Shown here in pieces: positions 12,090 to 22,995 of a DNA stretch of 64,000 nucleotides (the first letter of the stretch is position 1; each line of letters begins with the position of its first letter). A program made the position numbers and the translations under genes. Source of the DNA: Papio anubis. Its lineage: Eukaryota; Chordata; Mammalia; Primates; Cercopithecidae. The stretch covers positions 42,447,576 to 42,511,575 of the forward strand of contig NC_044995.1 of the NCBI RefSeq assembly GCF_008728515.1. The letters are read 5' to 3'. A model generated the notes under the pieces. It worked only from the letters and a program-made list of their open reading frames with translations. It searched no databases and was not told the DNA's origin.

Positions 12090-13690
12090 CAAGTCTGCAG
12101 GCAGCAGGTGTGGGCGAACACTTGGCGCCTGGTGGAGACAAAAGCAGACGGGATTATCAACAGCGCAGCCGGGGTACTGGAGGTGGTCTGGGGTGAGGTG
12201 CTCCGGGTCTGAAGGACTCTAGCCAAATGGTGCTGGTGGCCCCTGAGCTGAGTGAGGCTGAGGCTTGGTGGCTGTGCTCGGAGTAAGGCAAAAGAAAATG
12301 AAAGAAGTAGATAATCTTGAAAGTATAAAAGACTGGGTTTATGAAACAGGACCTGACAATCAACCTCTTGGTGATAATCAATAAACAAATTGTGAATAGT
12401 TTGTTGATAGCCTTTTTCAGGAAGCTCAGAAGGTTGGTTCCAAATGCTTGTCTCCCACTTAACAGAAGAAACAGGTAGATGTAAACATAAAATTACAGAA
12501 AAATGGATTCGCTGTCAATGATTTCGGAAGTTATTCAAATGGTGCAAGTCAGCAGTTTTTGAACTCCATCAAAAAGGGGAAATTACCTTCAGAATCACAG
12601 GGAATTTTTGATAAAGAAGAGGTGGGTGTTAACGTTGAAGACAAGAAAAATGAAATATGTATGTCTACAAAGCCTGTCTTCCAGCCCTTTTCAGGACAGA
12701 GTCACCGATTAGGAAGGGTAAGCCATATCAAAGACTTCACTGAAAAATACCGAGGATCTCAAAAGAAGTCCTCCCTTTTCCCTGGCAACAACTCTTCCTG
12801 TCCTCAGGTTGTTAGACGAAACAATCACACTGGAGGAAGCAGATTTACAGAATTTGGAGTCATTCAGAGACTCCAAAAAACTGCTGCACCTTTTCGAGAA
12901 CTTTCAGAGCACCAATTTTTGATAGACTAAGTGGAAAATTTGCAGAAATGATGGTTGTAAGCAGACATGCAAACCAAACTGGGGACTGGACTGGAGAAGT
13001 CAGATTCACTGGACTTTCGGTTCGGGTACCATTGAACTCTCTCCTGATGAGATGTTTAGATAAGTGCAAGTTAGAAAAGTAGCATATGCCCCGTCTCTAC
13101 TAAAAAATACAAAAAAAAAAAAAACTAGCCGGGCGAGGTGGCAGGTGCCTGTACTCCCAGCTACATGGGAGGCTGAGGCAGGAGAATGGTGTAAACCCGG
13201 GAGGCGGAGCTTGCAGTGAGCCGAGATCCGGCCACTGCACTCCAGCCTGGGCGACAGAGCGAGACTCCGACTCAAAAAAAAAAAAAAAAAAAAAAGTAGC
13301 ATATGACTGGAAACTATATTCTGTGCACTTTTTCCAAAAGGCTACTCAGAAAAATACACTTATTTCAAATACTAATTATCAAGATATATTAAATAGCTGT
13401 ATTATTTAGAATCTTAATATGGTATAAATTGGCAAATATGTTCACAATATTATTCAAACATCATTCCCAAACAGGGATTTATTTAAATGTTAGCTGTCTC
13501 AGAGTTATTAAATGGTTAATACATTGAAAAATTATACATGGCAGGTTTAAAAGCATCGATGTAATTATTTTACAATTTAGATGCAAAGTTGGAGAGCCGT
13601 TTTTACCACAGCTATGCCTAAACCTCAAAGTGTCCTTGGTTATCACTCCATAATGGCAACGTATGTATATTTGAATATTAATTTGGCAGC
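12090..13690 (+). pseudogene. UBXN2A: UBXN2A processed pseudogene
   Basis: Intronless copy of the UBX-domain p97 cofactor UBXN2A. The start region reads MKEVDNLESIKDWVYETG at about 12298. Further on are NSIKKGKLPSESQGIFDKEE, EICMSTKPVFQPFSGQ and RVSHIKDFTEKY. Between HRLG and RVSHIKDF about 50 codons are missing. A frameshift follows (LPVLRLLDETITLEEADLQN is in another frame from the flanking FRELSEH). 3' UTR-like sequence runs to about 13,690, split by a truncated AluY at 13089-13295. No introns, several lesions: not coding. Identification is from memory of the protein. Confidence 0.8.
13089..13295 (+). mobile_element. 5'-truncated AluY inside the UBXN2A pseudogene
   Basis: Starts mid-element at CCCCGTCTCTACT and ends in poly(A). 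It is flanked by direct repeats AAAAGTAGCATATG on both sides, a target-site duplication. It therefore inserted after the pseudogene. Confidence 0.85.
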
Positions 13691-14288
13691 CAGGTGTGAT
13701 GGCTCATGCCTGTAATCCCAGCACGTTGGGAGGCTGAGGTGGGTGGATCACCTGAGGTCAGGAATTCAAGACCAGCCTGGCCAACATGGTGAAACCCCGT
13801 CTCTGCTAAAAATACAAAAATTAGCTGGGCGTGGAGGCGGGTGCCTGTAATCCCAGCTACTCAGAAGGCTGAGGCAGGAGAATCACTTGAACCCGGGAGG
13901 TGGAAGTTGCAGTGAGCCAAGATTGCACCACTGCACTCCGGCCTGGGCAACACAGCAAGAAGACTCCATCTCAAGAAAACAAACAAAAGGCCGGGCGCGG
14001 TGGCTCAAGCCTGTAATCCCAGCACTTTGGGAGGCCGAGACAGGCGGATCACGAGGTCAGGAGATCGAGACCACCCTGGCTAACACGGTGAAACCCCGTC
14101 TCTACTAAAGATTACAAAAAACTAGCCGGGTGAGGTGGCGGGTGCCTGTAGTCCCAGCTACTCGGGAGGCTGAGGCAGGAGAATGGCGTGAACCCGGGAG
14201 GCGGAGCTTGCAGTGAGCCGAGATCTGGCCACTGCACTCCAGCCTGGGTGACAGAGCAAGACTCCGTCTCAAAAAAAAAAGAAAACAA
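13690..14288 (+). mobile_element. AluS followed directly by AluYRa-like Alu
   Basis: 13690-13988 is an AluS. 13989-14288 starts GGCCGGGCGCGGTGGCTCAA and appears inserted at or in the tail of the first. Confidence 0.9.
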
Positions 14289-14352
14289 ACAAAAAACAAA
14301 TATGAATCTGGCAACGATATCAAAGATCTATTTTCATTTAAGAATAAAATTG

Positions 14353-14470
14353 TGGCCAGGTGCAGTGGCTCACGCCTGTAATCCCAACACTTTGGGAGAC
14401 CAAGATGGGAAGATCTCTTGAGGTCAGGAGTTCAAGACTGGTCAACATAGCAAGACCCCCCATCTCTATT
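14353..14470 (+). mobile_element. Alu left-arm fragment
   Basis: Forward Alu broken after CATCTCTATT. Confidence 0.8.
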
Positions 14471-14474
14471 TTTT

Positions 14475-15480
14475 TTAATTTAAAAAAATAAAAAAAGAAT
14501 AAAATTATGTAGGTTAGTATAATATAAAAAATATTCCAGAACAGGTTTAACAAGGTTGCAGCATACGAGATGAATATATGTACAAAAACTGTATTCCAGG
14601 TAGTAGTGAACTAGCAGAGAAATTGAAATCTTTAAAATACCATCGGCAATAGTGTCAGAGAAAAAATGCCCAGGAAGACCCGAACACCAAAAAACACAAA
14701 CATTGCTGAGAAAAAAATTGTAAATCCTAAATAAGTGGAGAGATATATTATGTTCATGGGTTGAAATGCTCAATATTGTGAAGACATCAATTAATCTACA
14801 GATTCAACACAATGATAATCAAAATCTTAGTGAGTTACTTTGGGGGTGTGGGGTGGTGGTGGTAGAAATTGACAACCTGATTCTAAATTTTATATGGAAA
14901 TACAGAAGTCCTAGAAAGGAAGTAAGTCAACAAAGTACAGCCACATCAAGACCGAATGTGGCTCACTGCCTGTAACTGTACAGGTTGAATGGAATGTGAG
15001 AACTATTTTTATATTTAAAAGGTCTGTAACAGAAAAAAGAACATGCAACAGAAACTATATACAGCATGTAAAGCTTAAAATCTCTACAATCTGGTCTTTT
15101 ACAAAAAACTTTGCCAACCTCTGACCTAAAATAGGACAACTCTGAAAAAGAAAAAGCTGGAGGACTAACTCTATCGGACTGCAAAAGTTATCAACTTGTT
15201 AAGAGTGGGTAGTCTTGGAATAAAAGATAAGTAGCTCTATGGAACAGAACAGTTGAGAGGCAGACATATGTATCAAGACAACTGATTTTCAAGAAAGAAG
15301 CAAAGGCAATTAAGTGAAGAAAGGATAGTCCTTTCAACAAATGATGCTGGAACAATGAGATACAAAGAAAAAAAAAAAAACCTACAACTTTGATCCAATC
15401 TTTGTGCCATGTAAAGATTTTAACTCAAAATGCATCATGTACTGGTACTACAAGTACAACATATATTAAATATATTGTAA
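14475..15480 (+). mobile_element. L1M ORF2 fragment
   Basis: ORF2-like stretches in order (GATATATTATGTTCATGGGT, GTGAAGACATCAATTAATCTA, AAATTTTATATGGAAATACA), heavily broken. Confidence 0.75.
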
Positions 15481-15483
15481 TAC

Positions 15484-15660
15484 ACATACTCCTCAACTTA
15501 CGACAGGGCTATGTCCTGATAAACCCATTTTAAGTTGAAACTATCGTAAGTTAACAATTTGTAACCTCATTGTAAATTGAGAAATATATTGAATGCACAA
15601 TGTGTTTCCACCATTGTAAATTAAAAACAATACTAAGTCAAACTCTTATAAATTGGAAAC
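15484..15660. mobile_element. Tigger-like DNA transposon end
   Basis: CTCCTCAACTTACGACAGGG and CCATTTTAAGTTGAAACTAT resemble termini of the Tigger/MER2-MER44 group. Confidence 0.45.
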
Positions 15661-15807
15661 TGTATTTATGTTACCTGTTAAAATGAAATGTTTTATTATA
15701 TAAACATACATTAAATGTAAAGTATTAATATATCAAATAACCTAATAGGTTTAATATTAAATAATTACAAATTTTAAACTCCCAAAATTCAATAAAAATT
15801 GCAAAAC

Positions 15808-15890
15808 CATATGATCGTGCCACTACACTTCAGCCTGGGTGACAGAGCAAAACCCTGTCTCTATTTAAAAAAAAAAAAAAAAAAAAAATT
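15808..15890 (+). mobile_element. Alu 3' fragment
   Basis: Only the last ~60 bp (GTGCCACTACACTTCAGCCT) plus poly(A). Confidence 0.75.
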
Positions 15891-16670
15891 CAAAGCCAAT
15901 ATAAACAGGCAAAAGATTTGAACAGACTTCCCCAAAGGCTTCAAGAGGGCCAGTAAGCATGTGAAACCATGTAAAACATCATTAGTCACTGGGGAAATAC
16001 AAATTAAAACCATGATACTACTGCACACCTATTAAAACGGTCAAAATAAAAGACTGACCATACCAATGACTGGCAAGGATGCAGAGGAATCGCAGCTCTT
16101 ATATACTGCTCATGGAAATGTCAAATAGCACAACCACTTGAGAAAGGTTTAGCAGTCTCTTAAAAAATTAAACGTACACTAACATATGATCTGATCATTC
16201 CACTCTTAATTATTTAAAGAAATAGAAGCATATGTTAAAAGAATAATCTGCATATGGGTGTTCAAGGCAGTTTTAATTGAAATAGCCAAAAGGTAGAAAT
16301 AACACATGGATAAACAGCTTGTGGCATGCCTTACAATGGAATACTATTCAGCAGTGAAATGGACTCTACAACATAAATGGATCTAGAAATTATCCTGAAA
16401 GATGCCAGACTATATGATTCCATTTATATGAAAACTGTACATAATATAAAGTCATCTAAGAGAAAGCAAATCAGTGGATCAGGAGAATGACAGACAGGGA
16501 AGGGTGAGGAGAAAAAATTATAAAAGGGCATGAGGAAACCATCTGGTCTGATAGGTATGCTCATTATCTTGGTGTGTATGTACACATACGTGTATGTGTC
16601 CAAACTTAAAGTGTATGCTAAAAACATGTGCAGTTTATTACATGGCAATTATACCTCAATAAACGTATTG
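15890..16670 (+). mobile_element. L1M ORF2 3' end and 3' UTR
   Basis: Shows the ORF2 end series, e.g. CTTATATACTGCTCATGGAAATG and TACAATGGAATACTATTCAG, in forward order. Confidence 0.8.
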
Positions 16671-16867
16671 AAAGAACCTGCCTCAATAATTCAAACCAAA
16701 GACTCTTGGCAACAGTGAAAAAAGATCATTAAATGTACACTTCACCAAAGACTCATAAGCCTATGAAAGCTCTGTTCAACATCATTAGTCTTTAAAGACA
16801 CACAGAAAGGCAAACTTAAATACTTTATTTGGTTTTCTTTGCTGGCGCCAATTTTCTTTTCTTTTTT

Positions 16868-17157
16868 TTTAGACACGGTCTCATCGTGTAGACCAGGCTA
16901 GGGTGTAGTGGCACAATCTGGGCTCACTGCAACTTCTGCCTCCCTGACCAGGCTCAACCAATCCTCTCCTCCCAGACTCCTAAATAGCTGGGACTACAGG
17001 TACAAACCACTACACCCAGTTAATCTTATTTATTCTTTGTCAAGATGAGGTTTCACTATATTGCCCAGGCTGGTCCTGAACTCCTGGGCTCAAGTGATCC
17101 TTCTGCCTTGGCCTCCCAAATTGCTGGAATTAAGGTGTGAGCCACCATGCCTGGCCA
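16868..17157 (-). mobile_element. AluJ
   Basis: Diverged reverse Alu. Confidence 0.8.
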
Positions 17158-17284
17158 GGACCAATTTTCTCGTATGCAGTAAGTAAAAACTTATACCCCC
17201 TAAATGTTCCTCAATTCCTTATTCTTATAACTAAGTTTTTCATTAAAAAACCCTTTGAGGATACTTTAATTGTTTTTTCCTTTC

Positions 17285-17575
17285 TTTTTTTGAGACAGAG
17301 TCTCACCACATCGCCCAGGCTGGAGTGCAGTGGCGTGATCTCAGCTCACCGCAACTTCTGCCTCCCAGGTTCAAGCAATTCTCCTGCCTCAACCTCTCGA
17401 GTAGGTGGGATTACAGGCACGTACCACCATGCCTGTCTAATTTTTGTATTTTTAGTAGAGATGGGGATTCACCATCTTGGCCAGGCTGGTCTCAAACTCC
17501 TGACCTCAAATGATCCACTCGCTTTGGCCTTTCAAAATGCTGGGATTTTAGGCATGAGCCACTGTGCCCAGCCTA
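17285..17575 (-). mobile_element. AluS
   Basis: Reverse Alu just beyond the probable ZNF559 3' end. Confidence 0.88.
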
Positions 17576-17699
17576 AAATTGTTTTAAAGACTAGTGAAGT
17601 GTAGTACTGACAAATGGAAGAAAGAGTGGAACTCCTAAACAATTAAAAGTTCCATCTGTAACCGTGAACAACCGAGATAACTCAGGATCTTCAGACTAG

Positions 17700-18463
17700 C
17701 TAGATATTTTTATTAATAATATATACCTCTTTAAAACATGTATATTTACCAAAAGCATTCTGATATGGTATTCCTCTAGTATGACTTTTTGCATCTAAAT
17801 TAATACAGCTTTTTTGACCTTCCATACAGTTTAGTTCCTCTTCAGTGTGGATGTTTCCTAATGACCAAGTTCAAGGGCTTTCCAACATCTCTTTCATTCA
17901 TGGGACTTCCCAATGTGTGATCTGACATGTTCCCAAAGTGGAAGCTAAAAACAAAGAAGAATCTCCACACATCTTACATTCAAGATTTTTCACACTTGTG
18001 AGATCACAGTTGAGTATTAAGGTATAAGGCAGAGCAAAAGGTTTCAACACATTCCTTACATCCAGAGGATGTGCATTTATATCCAGTGTGCTCACAAGCT
18101 CAATAAGGCCTGAGGAAAATAATGAAAGCTTTTCCACCTTCCTCACATTCACAGCATTTCTCTCCAGCATGAGTTCAAACAGACTCAGTAAGATGTAAGC
18201 ATCGACTGATGGTTTTCTACATTCAGTTTGTTTCCTAGGATGCAGAGACACATGAATAAGTACGGCCTATGGAAGGAGCCAAGACTTTCCCACATTCCTT
18301 ACATTCATATGTCTTCTCTTCTATTGGAATTGTTGAGATCTGAGACACCAAGGAAGGCTTCCCACATTCCTTATGACTGTGTACATTGCCACTATGAGTA
18401 CATGTTCAGTAAGTGTGAGGAAGTAGTGGCTTTACCACATTCTTTCCAAATATCAGCCCCAAT
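17700..18463 (-). pseudogene. ZNF559: ZNF559 3' UTR with relic zinc fingers
   Basis: Directly after the stop, the minus strand still shows about five broken finger units, e.g. [10 protein letters not shown] near 18,310-18,290, CCECEEGGKAF near 18,160-18,130 and a CKECVETFCS unit near 18,060-18,040. They are split by stops and small indels. A candidate AATAAA signal lies at 17714-17709, which would put the mRNA end near 17.69 kb. The array was once longer and the current stop cut it. Confidence 0.7.
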
Positions 18464-19798
18464 TCACACACATTCAGTAAGGCATGAGGAATTACTAAAG
18501 GTCTGCCCACATTCCTTATATGGTTTCTTCACACTGTGACTTCTTAGATGTCGAATGAGATACGTGGACCGAGTAAAGGCTTTCCCACATTCCTGACATT
18601 CAAAGGGCCGTTCGCCAGTGTGAGTTCTCATGTGTACTGTAAGGCCTGATGAGATAGCGAAGGCTCGCCCACACTTTTGACATTTATATGGCTTCTCCCC
18701 TGTGTGTGTTCTTTTATGTTGACTAAGGTGCGAGGAGTATCTAAAGGCTTTCCCACATTCCTCACATTCAAAAGGCCTTTCCGCACTGTGACTTCTTAAA
18801 TGTCGAATAAGAAATGAGGATCGAATAAAGGCTTTCCCACAATGTTGACAGTTATAGGGTTTTACACCAGGATGAGTCTGCATGTGACTTTTAAAGCAAG
18901 AGGAATTAATAAAGGCTTTTCCACATTCCTTACATTGATAAGGCTTCTCACCAGTGTGAGTTCTCATATGTACAGTAAGATGTGAAGAGTTAGCGAAAGC
19001 TTTCCCACATTCCTTACATTCATAAGGCTTTTCTCCAGTGTGAGTTCGCCTGTGTTTTATAAGACCTGAAGAATCAGTGAAGGCCTTCCCACATTTGTTG
19101 CACTCATATGGTTTTTCTCCAGTGTGAACCCTTATGTGAATGTTGAGTTTTGAGAAACAAGTAAACTCTTTGCCACATTCATTACAAACATAGTGTTTCC
19201 CTCTAGTTCTAAGTCTCATATGTTTAGCAAGTTCTGGGGAATAAGCAAAGGCTTTGCCAAATTTCTTATGTTCTATAGGTAACACTCTACTATGAGTTCT
19301 TAAATGTTGAGTAAGATATGAAGACTGAGTGAAGGCTTTCCCACATGCTTTACATTCATAGAATTTTTCTCCATCTTGAGTTTGCATGTGTACAAAAAGG
19401 CCTGTAGAATCAGAAAAGGTTTTGACATACTCCTCATGAGTATATGGTCTCTCTCCACCATAAATTCTTACACATTCTCTGAGGTGTGAGGAGGAAGGTA
19501 AGCCTTTTTCACAGTCACTGCATTTGTACGGTTTCTCTTGAGTGTGAGTTTTCTTGCAAACAAGATGTAGATGTTGGCTGAAGGCTGTTTCACATTGATT
19601 ACAGTTAGGAAGTTCCTCTCCAATATCAGTTTTCTTGTGTAAAGTAGAGGGTTTTGTGAAGGCTTTTTCACACTGATTACGCTCACAGGTTTTCTTTCTA
19701 AAGTAGGTTCTCCTGTGAGTCTTAAGGCATGAGTGTTCACACAAGGCTTTTTCACATTGGTTAAAGTCAAACAGTTCCTCTCCAAAATGGTTTCTCTC
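18464..19798 (-). CDS. ZNF559: ZNF559 zinc-finger exon
   Basis: The acceptor CAACAG lies just upstream (19804-19799). The exon runs from GAG AGA AAC CAT to a TGA at 18464-18466. The first part holds decayed fingers that lack one or more Cys or His (for example [16 protein letters not shown], and [10 protein letters not shown] with no Cys). Nine complete C2H2 fingers follow, from [14 protein letters not shown] to [14 protein letters not shown]. The last unit ([10 protein letters not shown]) has lost its first Cys and ends at the stop. The nine intact fingers probably supply DNA binding. Confidence 0.92.
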   Translation of the reverse strand, partial: ERNHFGEELFDFNQCEKALCEHSCLKTHRRTYFRKKTCERNQCEKAFTKPSTLHKKTDIGEELPNCNQCETAFSQHLHLVCKKTHTQEKPYKCSDCEKGLPSSSHLRECVRIYGGERPYTHEEYVKTFSDSTGLFVHMQTQDGEKFYECKACGKAFTQSSYLTQHLRTHSRVLPIEHKKFGKAFAYSPELAKHMRLRTRGKHYVCNECGKEFTCFSKLNIHIRVHTGEKPYECNKCGKAFTDSSGLIKHRRTHTGEKPYECKECGKAFANSSHLTVHMRTHTGEKPYQCKECGKAFINSSCFKSHMQTHPGVKPYNCQHCGKAFIRSSFLIRHLRSHSAERPFECEECGKAFRYSSHLSQHKRTHTGEKPYKCQKCGRAFAISSGLTVHMRTHTGERPFECQECGKAFTRSTYLIRHLRSHSVKKPYKECGQTFSNSSCLTECV

Positions 19799-22700
19799 CT
19801 GTTGGTGAAAATTAATGATGATTCATACAAGTTTTCCAAATCTATTTCATTCAGATTCTCCCTTTTACTCTGAATTCTGTTATGCATGGAAAATAAGTTA
19901 GTATAATTGAAATTGTTTGTTCCTGCCATTTTCATTGCAATGCATGGTTCAGATCTGAGTGCTTTCAAGTGAAACAAAGTGACTGCAAGAAGTTCTGTTA
20001 TATTCTTTTCTTTCACAGGGCTTCTAAATAGAGCTTAGCTGATAGTGGCCCAAGAGTGATTTATTTATCAAAAACATCTGAGATACCTATATGGGAATGT
20101 TTAGTTGAAGGAAATATGTAAGCAAATATATTATGAGGGATGTTAAGAGTGTTTGTCAAACTCATGATCCACAGTGTCTCCAAGAGACAGATTATTTTTG
20201 GGTGAAAAACACTAGTCTCAAATGTCTCAAGGTTACTGTGCGGCTTTTCCATTTTACGGAATTTCCAATCTTCCTCTAACGTGGAAGGCAATAAATTATA
20301 CCTTCTGAATCTTACCATTTCCACCACACTGGATGTTTCCCCCTGCAAACAATTCTGCTGAGGTGCTGACCATTTGGTATTAATATGACTCTCCCAATCT
20401 GAAATAAGATGAAAAAGAAAATTTTAAGTTCTTAGAGAAATAATGATTTTAAAAAGGGTATTAAAAATGCACTTTAAAAAGTGCATTTAGTATTAAAAAA
20501 ATACTAGCGTGTATTGTAGTTTCAAACACTGGCTTGAAATACAGTTTTTTTTTTTCTTTTTTTTTAAAGAAAGGGAAACAGAAATTGAGAAACTTGGATG
20601 TAATAAGAGTCTAGCAACAGTAAGGTAGTGAGGTCAAGCTGGTAGGTGATTCACTAAGAAATGGTTCTCTAGGCTGGGCGTGGTGGCTCACGCCTATAAT
20701 CCCAGCACTTTGGGAGGCCAAGAAAGGCGGATCACGAGGTCAGGAGATTGAGACCATCCTGGCCAACATGGTGAAACCACGTCTCTACTAAAATACAAAA
20801 AAAAAAAAAAAAAAATTAGCCAGGCAAGGTGGCACGCACCTGTAGTCCCAGCTACTCAGGAGGCTGAGGCAGGGGAATCGCTTGAACCTCGGAGGCAGAG
20901 GTTGCAGTGAACTGACAGAGTGAGACTCTGTCTCTAAAAAACAACAACAAAAAGAAATAGTTCTCTAAACATTGAGACTTTATAGTGAACAAAAAAGAGG
21001 TACAGCCAGGGAAACAAAGTTGAAAGGAAATGGATACACAGCTAAATGCAAATCATAAATTTAAAGAAGAAATGAGACACATCTTAATGTCAGGGCCAAA
21101 GAAAGTTTCCAAGACGGATGGAAAGTGAAAGAGAAAGAGAAGTTAAGGTACCCAAGGAACCACAGAAACCAATTGGCCTTGATATTCTCCTCAAAAAAGT
21201 ACACTTTCAAAACCTTCCTACTTAACATTTATAAACAGACTGCACCTCTGATCAGGGCTGTTTCTCACAAATAATCACATCTGTCTTTTCTCTCATCTTG
21301 GAGAATTTTCTGCACTGTCTTTAACTCTTCTTGTTTCACCTGAAAAGTCAAACCATGTCTGCATAGCTAGTACCCTGCTCTCGGAGAAAGATGAATGATG
21401 GTAGAATGTGCAAGGGATGGCCGGGCGCAGTGGCTCAGGCCTGTAATCCCAGCACTTTGGAAGGCCGAGGCGGGCGGATCATGAGGTCAGGAGATCAAGA
21501 CCATCCTGGGTAACACGGTGAAACCCCGTCTCTACTAAAAATACCAAAAAAACCCACAAAAAAATTAGCTGAGAGTGGTGGTGGGCGCCTGTAGTCCCAG
21601 CTATTCCGGAGGCAGGAGAATGGTGTGAACCCGGGAGGCGGAGCTTGCGGTGAGCTGAGATGCCACTGCACTCCAGCCTGGGCGACAGAGCGAGACTCTG
21701 TCTCAAAAAAAAAAAAAAAAAAAAAAGAAAAGAAAGAATGTGCAAGGGATAACAAATGCTTCCATGAATTAAGGGCTAAGATTTTGCTGTTTGGACATTC
21801 TGAACCCTCTCAGGTATAACTTAAACAGCACAATGTTCATGACAAAAACTTTCAAGTGAACCTAAACTGCAAATACTCTTTTCTCATTCACTGTGCACCA
21901 AAAGGACTAGCAATTCTTCCCATGCAACCCAGGCTCAAGCTCGTATACATATTCAAGAAGCTCTAAGTCTTTTATCCATGGAGAAAACAAAGCCAGAACA
22001 ATGAATAGATGTTCAATTTCATCAGAAAAATCACTAGGCAGTAAGGTCTATGAGATGGAAACAATGTTTTACCAATGCAGCCCATTAACAAGCAGAGAGC
22101 CTAGAATATAGTTACTTAAGACATATTTGTTCCAGAAAAAAACTAAATGAAAAGAATGGTACCAGCCTTACCTACTGCAACTAGATTCTTGTAGTTCTCC
22201 AGCATCACATCTCTGTATAAGTTTCTCTGAGTTTGATCCAGCAAAGTCCACTCCTCCTGGGTGAAGTCCACAGCCACATCCTCAAAGGTCACTGAGTCCT
22301 AAACCATCACACACATGCTGGCATCAAGCAAGTACCTGCTCCACTATGTTGACTGGACAATGAGGGACCTTGTCTTGGCATGCCTTGATAAGACTCTTTG
22401 GTCCCTATCACTTGACGGTCCTCACTTTCTTCTCCTCTGTCTGTACATATTCACTTGTGATCTCATCTAGTCACATGGCTTGAAGAGCACCTCTTTCACC
22501 TAACTGAATATATCTCAGCACAACTAGATTGTGACTTCTTATCGTTTGCTATCGACAGGTTTTAGTACAATCCTGAGTACATTACAGACACTCAAATAAA
22601 TGCTCTAGTGACAGCACAAATTCTGAGAAGCACAAGTGCATTCTCTCCCTATCACAGCAAAATGAAAGCATATAATCAGCATGGATGAGAGTCAGACTGA

Positions 22701-22939
22701 ATTAGTAAACACTGGGATAGTAGGATCATTTCCCTGTGAAATCTGTTAACCACGTGAGAGGCCTGTGGTCCGAAGAAGTTTGATGAGAGGTGTGGTCCCT
22801 AAGCAGACCCTCTTTGCTTGTAGGAGCTCTGTTCCACTAGGAGAAAACACATCTACATGGTAATAAGCAGCATATGCTTCTACAGAAAAAGCAATTTCCT
22901 ACTTACCTGAGAGTAACTTGTCAACCACCCAGCCACCAT
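18464..22939 (-). CDS. ZNF559: ZNF559, KRAB C2H2 zinc-finger protein (4 coding exons)
   Basis: Predicted nuclear transcriptional repressor. Coding exons on the minus strand are 22907-22939, 22172-22298, 20316-20398 and 18464-19798; joined they give 1,578 nt and 525 residues with no frame break, and every junction has GT-AG sites. Order: short leader ([11 protein letters not shown]), KRAB-A box (about residues 12-53) with the DV, EEW and MLEN motifs used for TRIM28 binding, a linker without a clear KRAB-B box, about five degenerate fingers, then nine intact C2H2 fingers with TGEKP-type linkers. A worn finger (residues [10 protein letters not shown]) lies between intact fingers 1 and 2. I recognise the leader, the KRAB box and the unusual degenerate fingers as ZNF559. 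The human protein is, from memory, about 540 residues, so this copy may be slightly shorter. The gene is divergent to ZNF699. The DNA target is not predictable by eye. Confidence 0.9.
20316..20398 (-). CDS. ZNF559: ZNF559 linker exon
   Basis: 83 bp between a TTTCAG acceptor and a GTAAGA donor. It encodes [10 protein letters not shown] and ends in SSVVEM, in frame on both sides. There is no recognisable KRAB-B signature. If this donor were skipped the frame would stay open to a stop at 20061, giving a KRAB-only product. Confidence 0.85.
20672..20960 (+). mobile_element. AluS, intronic
   Basis: Antisense to ZNF559, in the intron between the linker and KRAB-A exons; small deletion in the right arm. 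Confidence 0.88.
21419..21734 (+). mobile_element. AluY, intronic
   Basis: Perfect 16-bp target-site duplication AGAATGTGCAAGGGAT at 21403-21418 and 21735-21750. Confidence 0.95.
22172..22298 (-). CDS. ZNF559: ZNF559 KRAB-A exon
   Basis: Exactly 127 bp, the standard KRAB-A exon length, between a TTTAG acceptor and a GTAAGG donor. It encodes [17 protein letters not shown] and ends in NLVAV, then one base of the next codon. The DV, EEW and VMLEN residues that contact TRIM28/KAP1 are all present, so repression is expected to be functional. Confidence 0.93.
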
Positions 22940-22995
22940 CCTTTCCTCTTCAAATTTTGCCTCATGAAGACAGAAGACGTCTTGAGAAAGATGAT
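22907..22995 (-). CDS. ZNF559: ZNF559 start-codon exon
   Basis: The minus strand shows a pyrimidine-rich acceptor ending at 22996, then 5' UTR, then ATG at 22939-22937 coding for [11 protein letters not shown], then a GTAAGT donor at 22906. The main start has A at -3 and G at +4, a good Kozak context. An upstream ATG (22965) in another frame overlaps it. The acceptor is inferred; the start and donor are clear. Confidence 0.85.
22921..22965 (-). promoter_or_regulatory. ZNF559: overlapping upstream ORF at the ZNF559 start
   Basis: An ATG at 22965 in weak context (T at -3, A at +4) opens a 14-codon ORF ([14 protein letters not shown]) in another frame. It overlaps the true start (22939) and ends 16 nt past its ATG codon. 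The geometry implies leaky scanning if the 5' exon is used as drawn. Confidence 0.6.

Noticed and set aside
12559..12930. 123-codon ORF as a real gene
   Set aside because: It is the open part of the UBXN2A retrocopy; the frame is wrong in its last third and an internal block is missing.
17898..18251. 117-codon minus-strand ORF
   Set aside because: Off-frame reading through the relic fingers of the ZNF559 3' UTR.
19468..20016. 182-codon minus-strand ORF overlapping the ZNF559 finger exon
   Set aside because: It is the shifted frame of the finger exon joined to intron sequence; spliced frame and protein match support the other frame.
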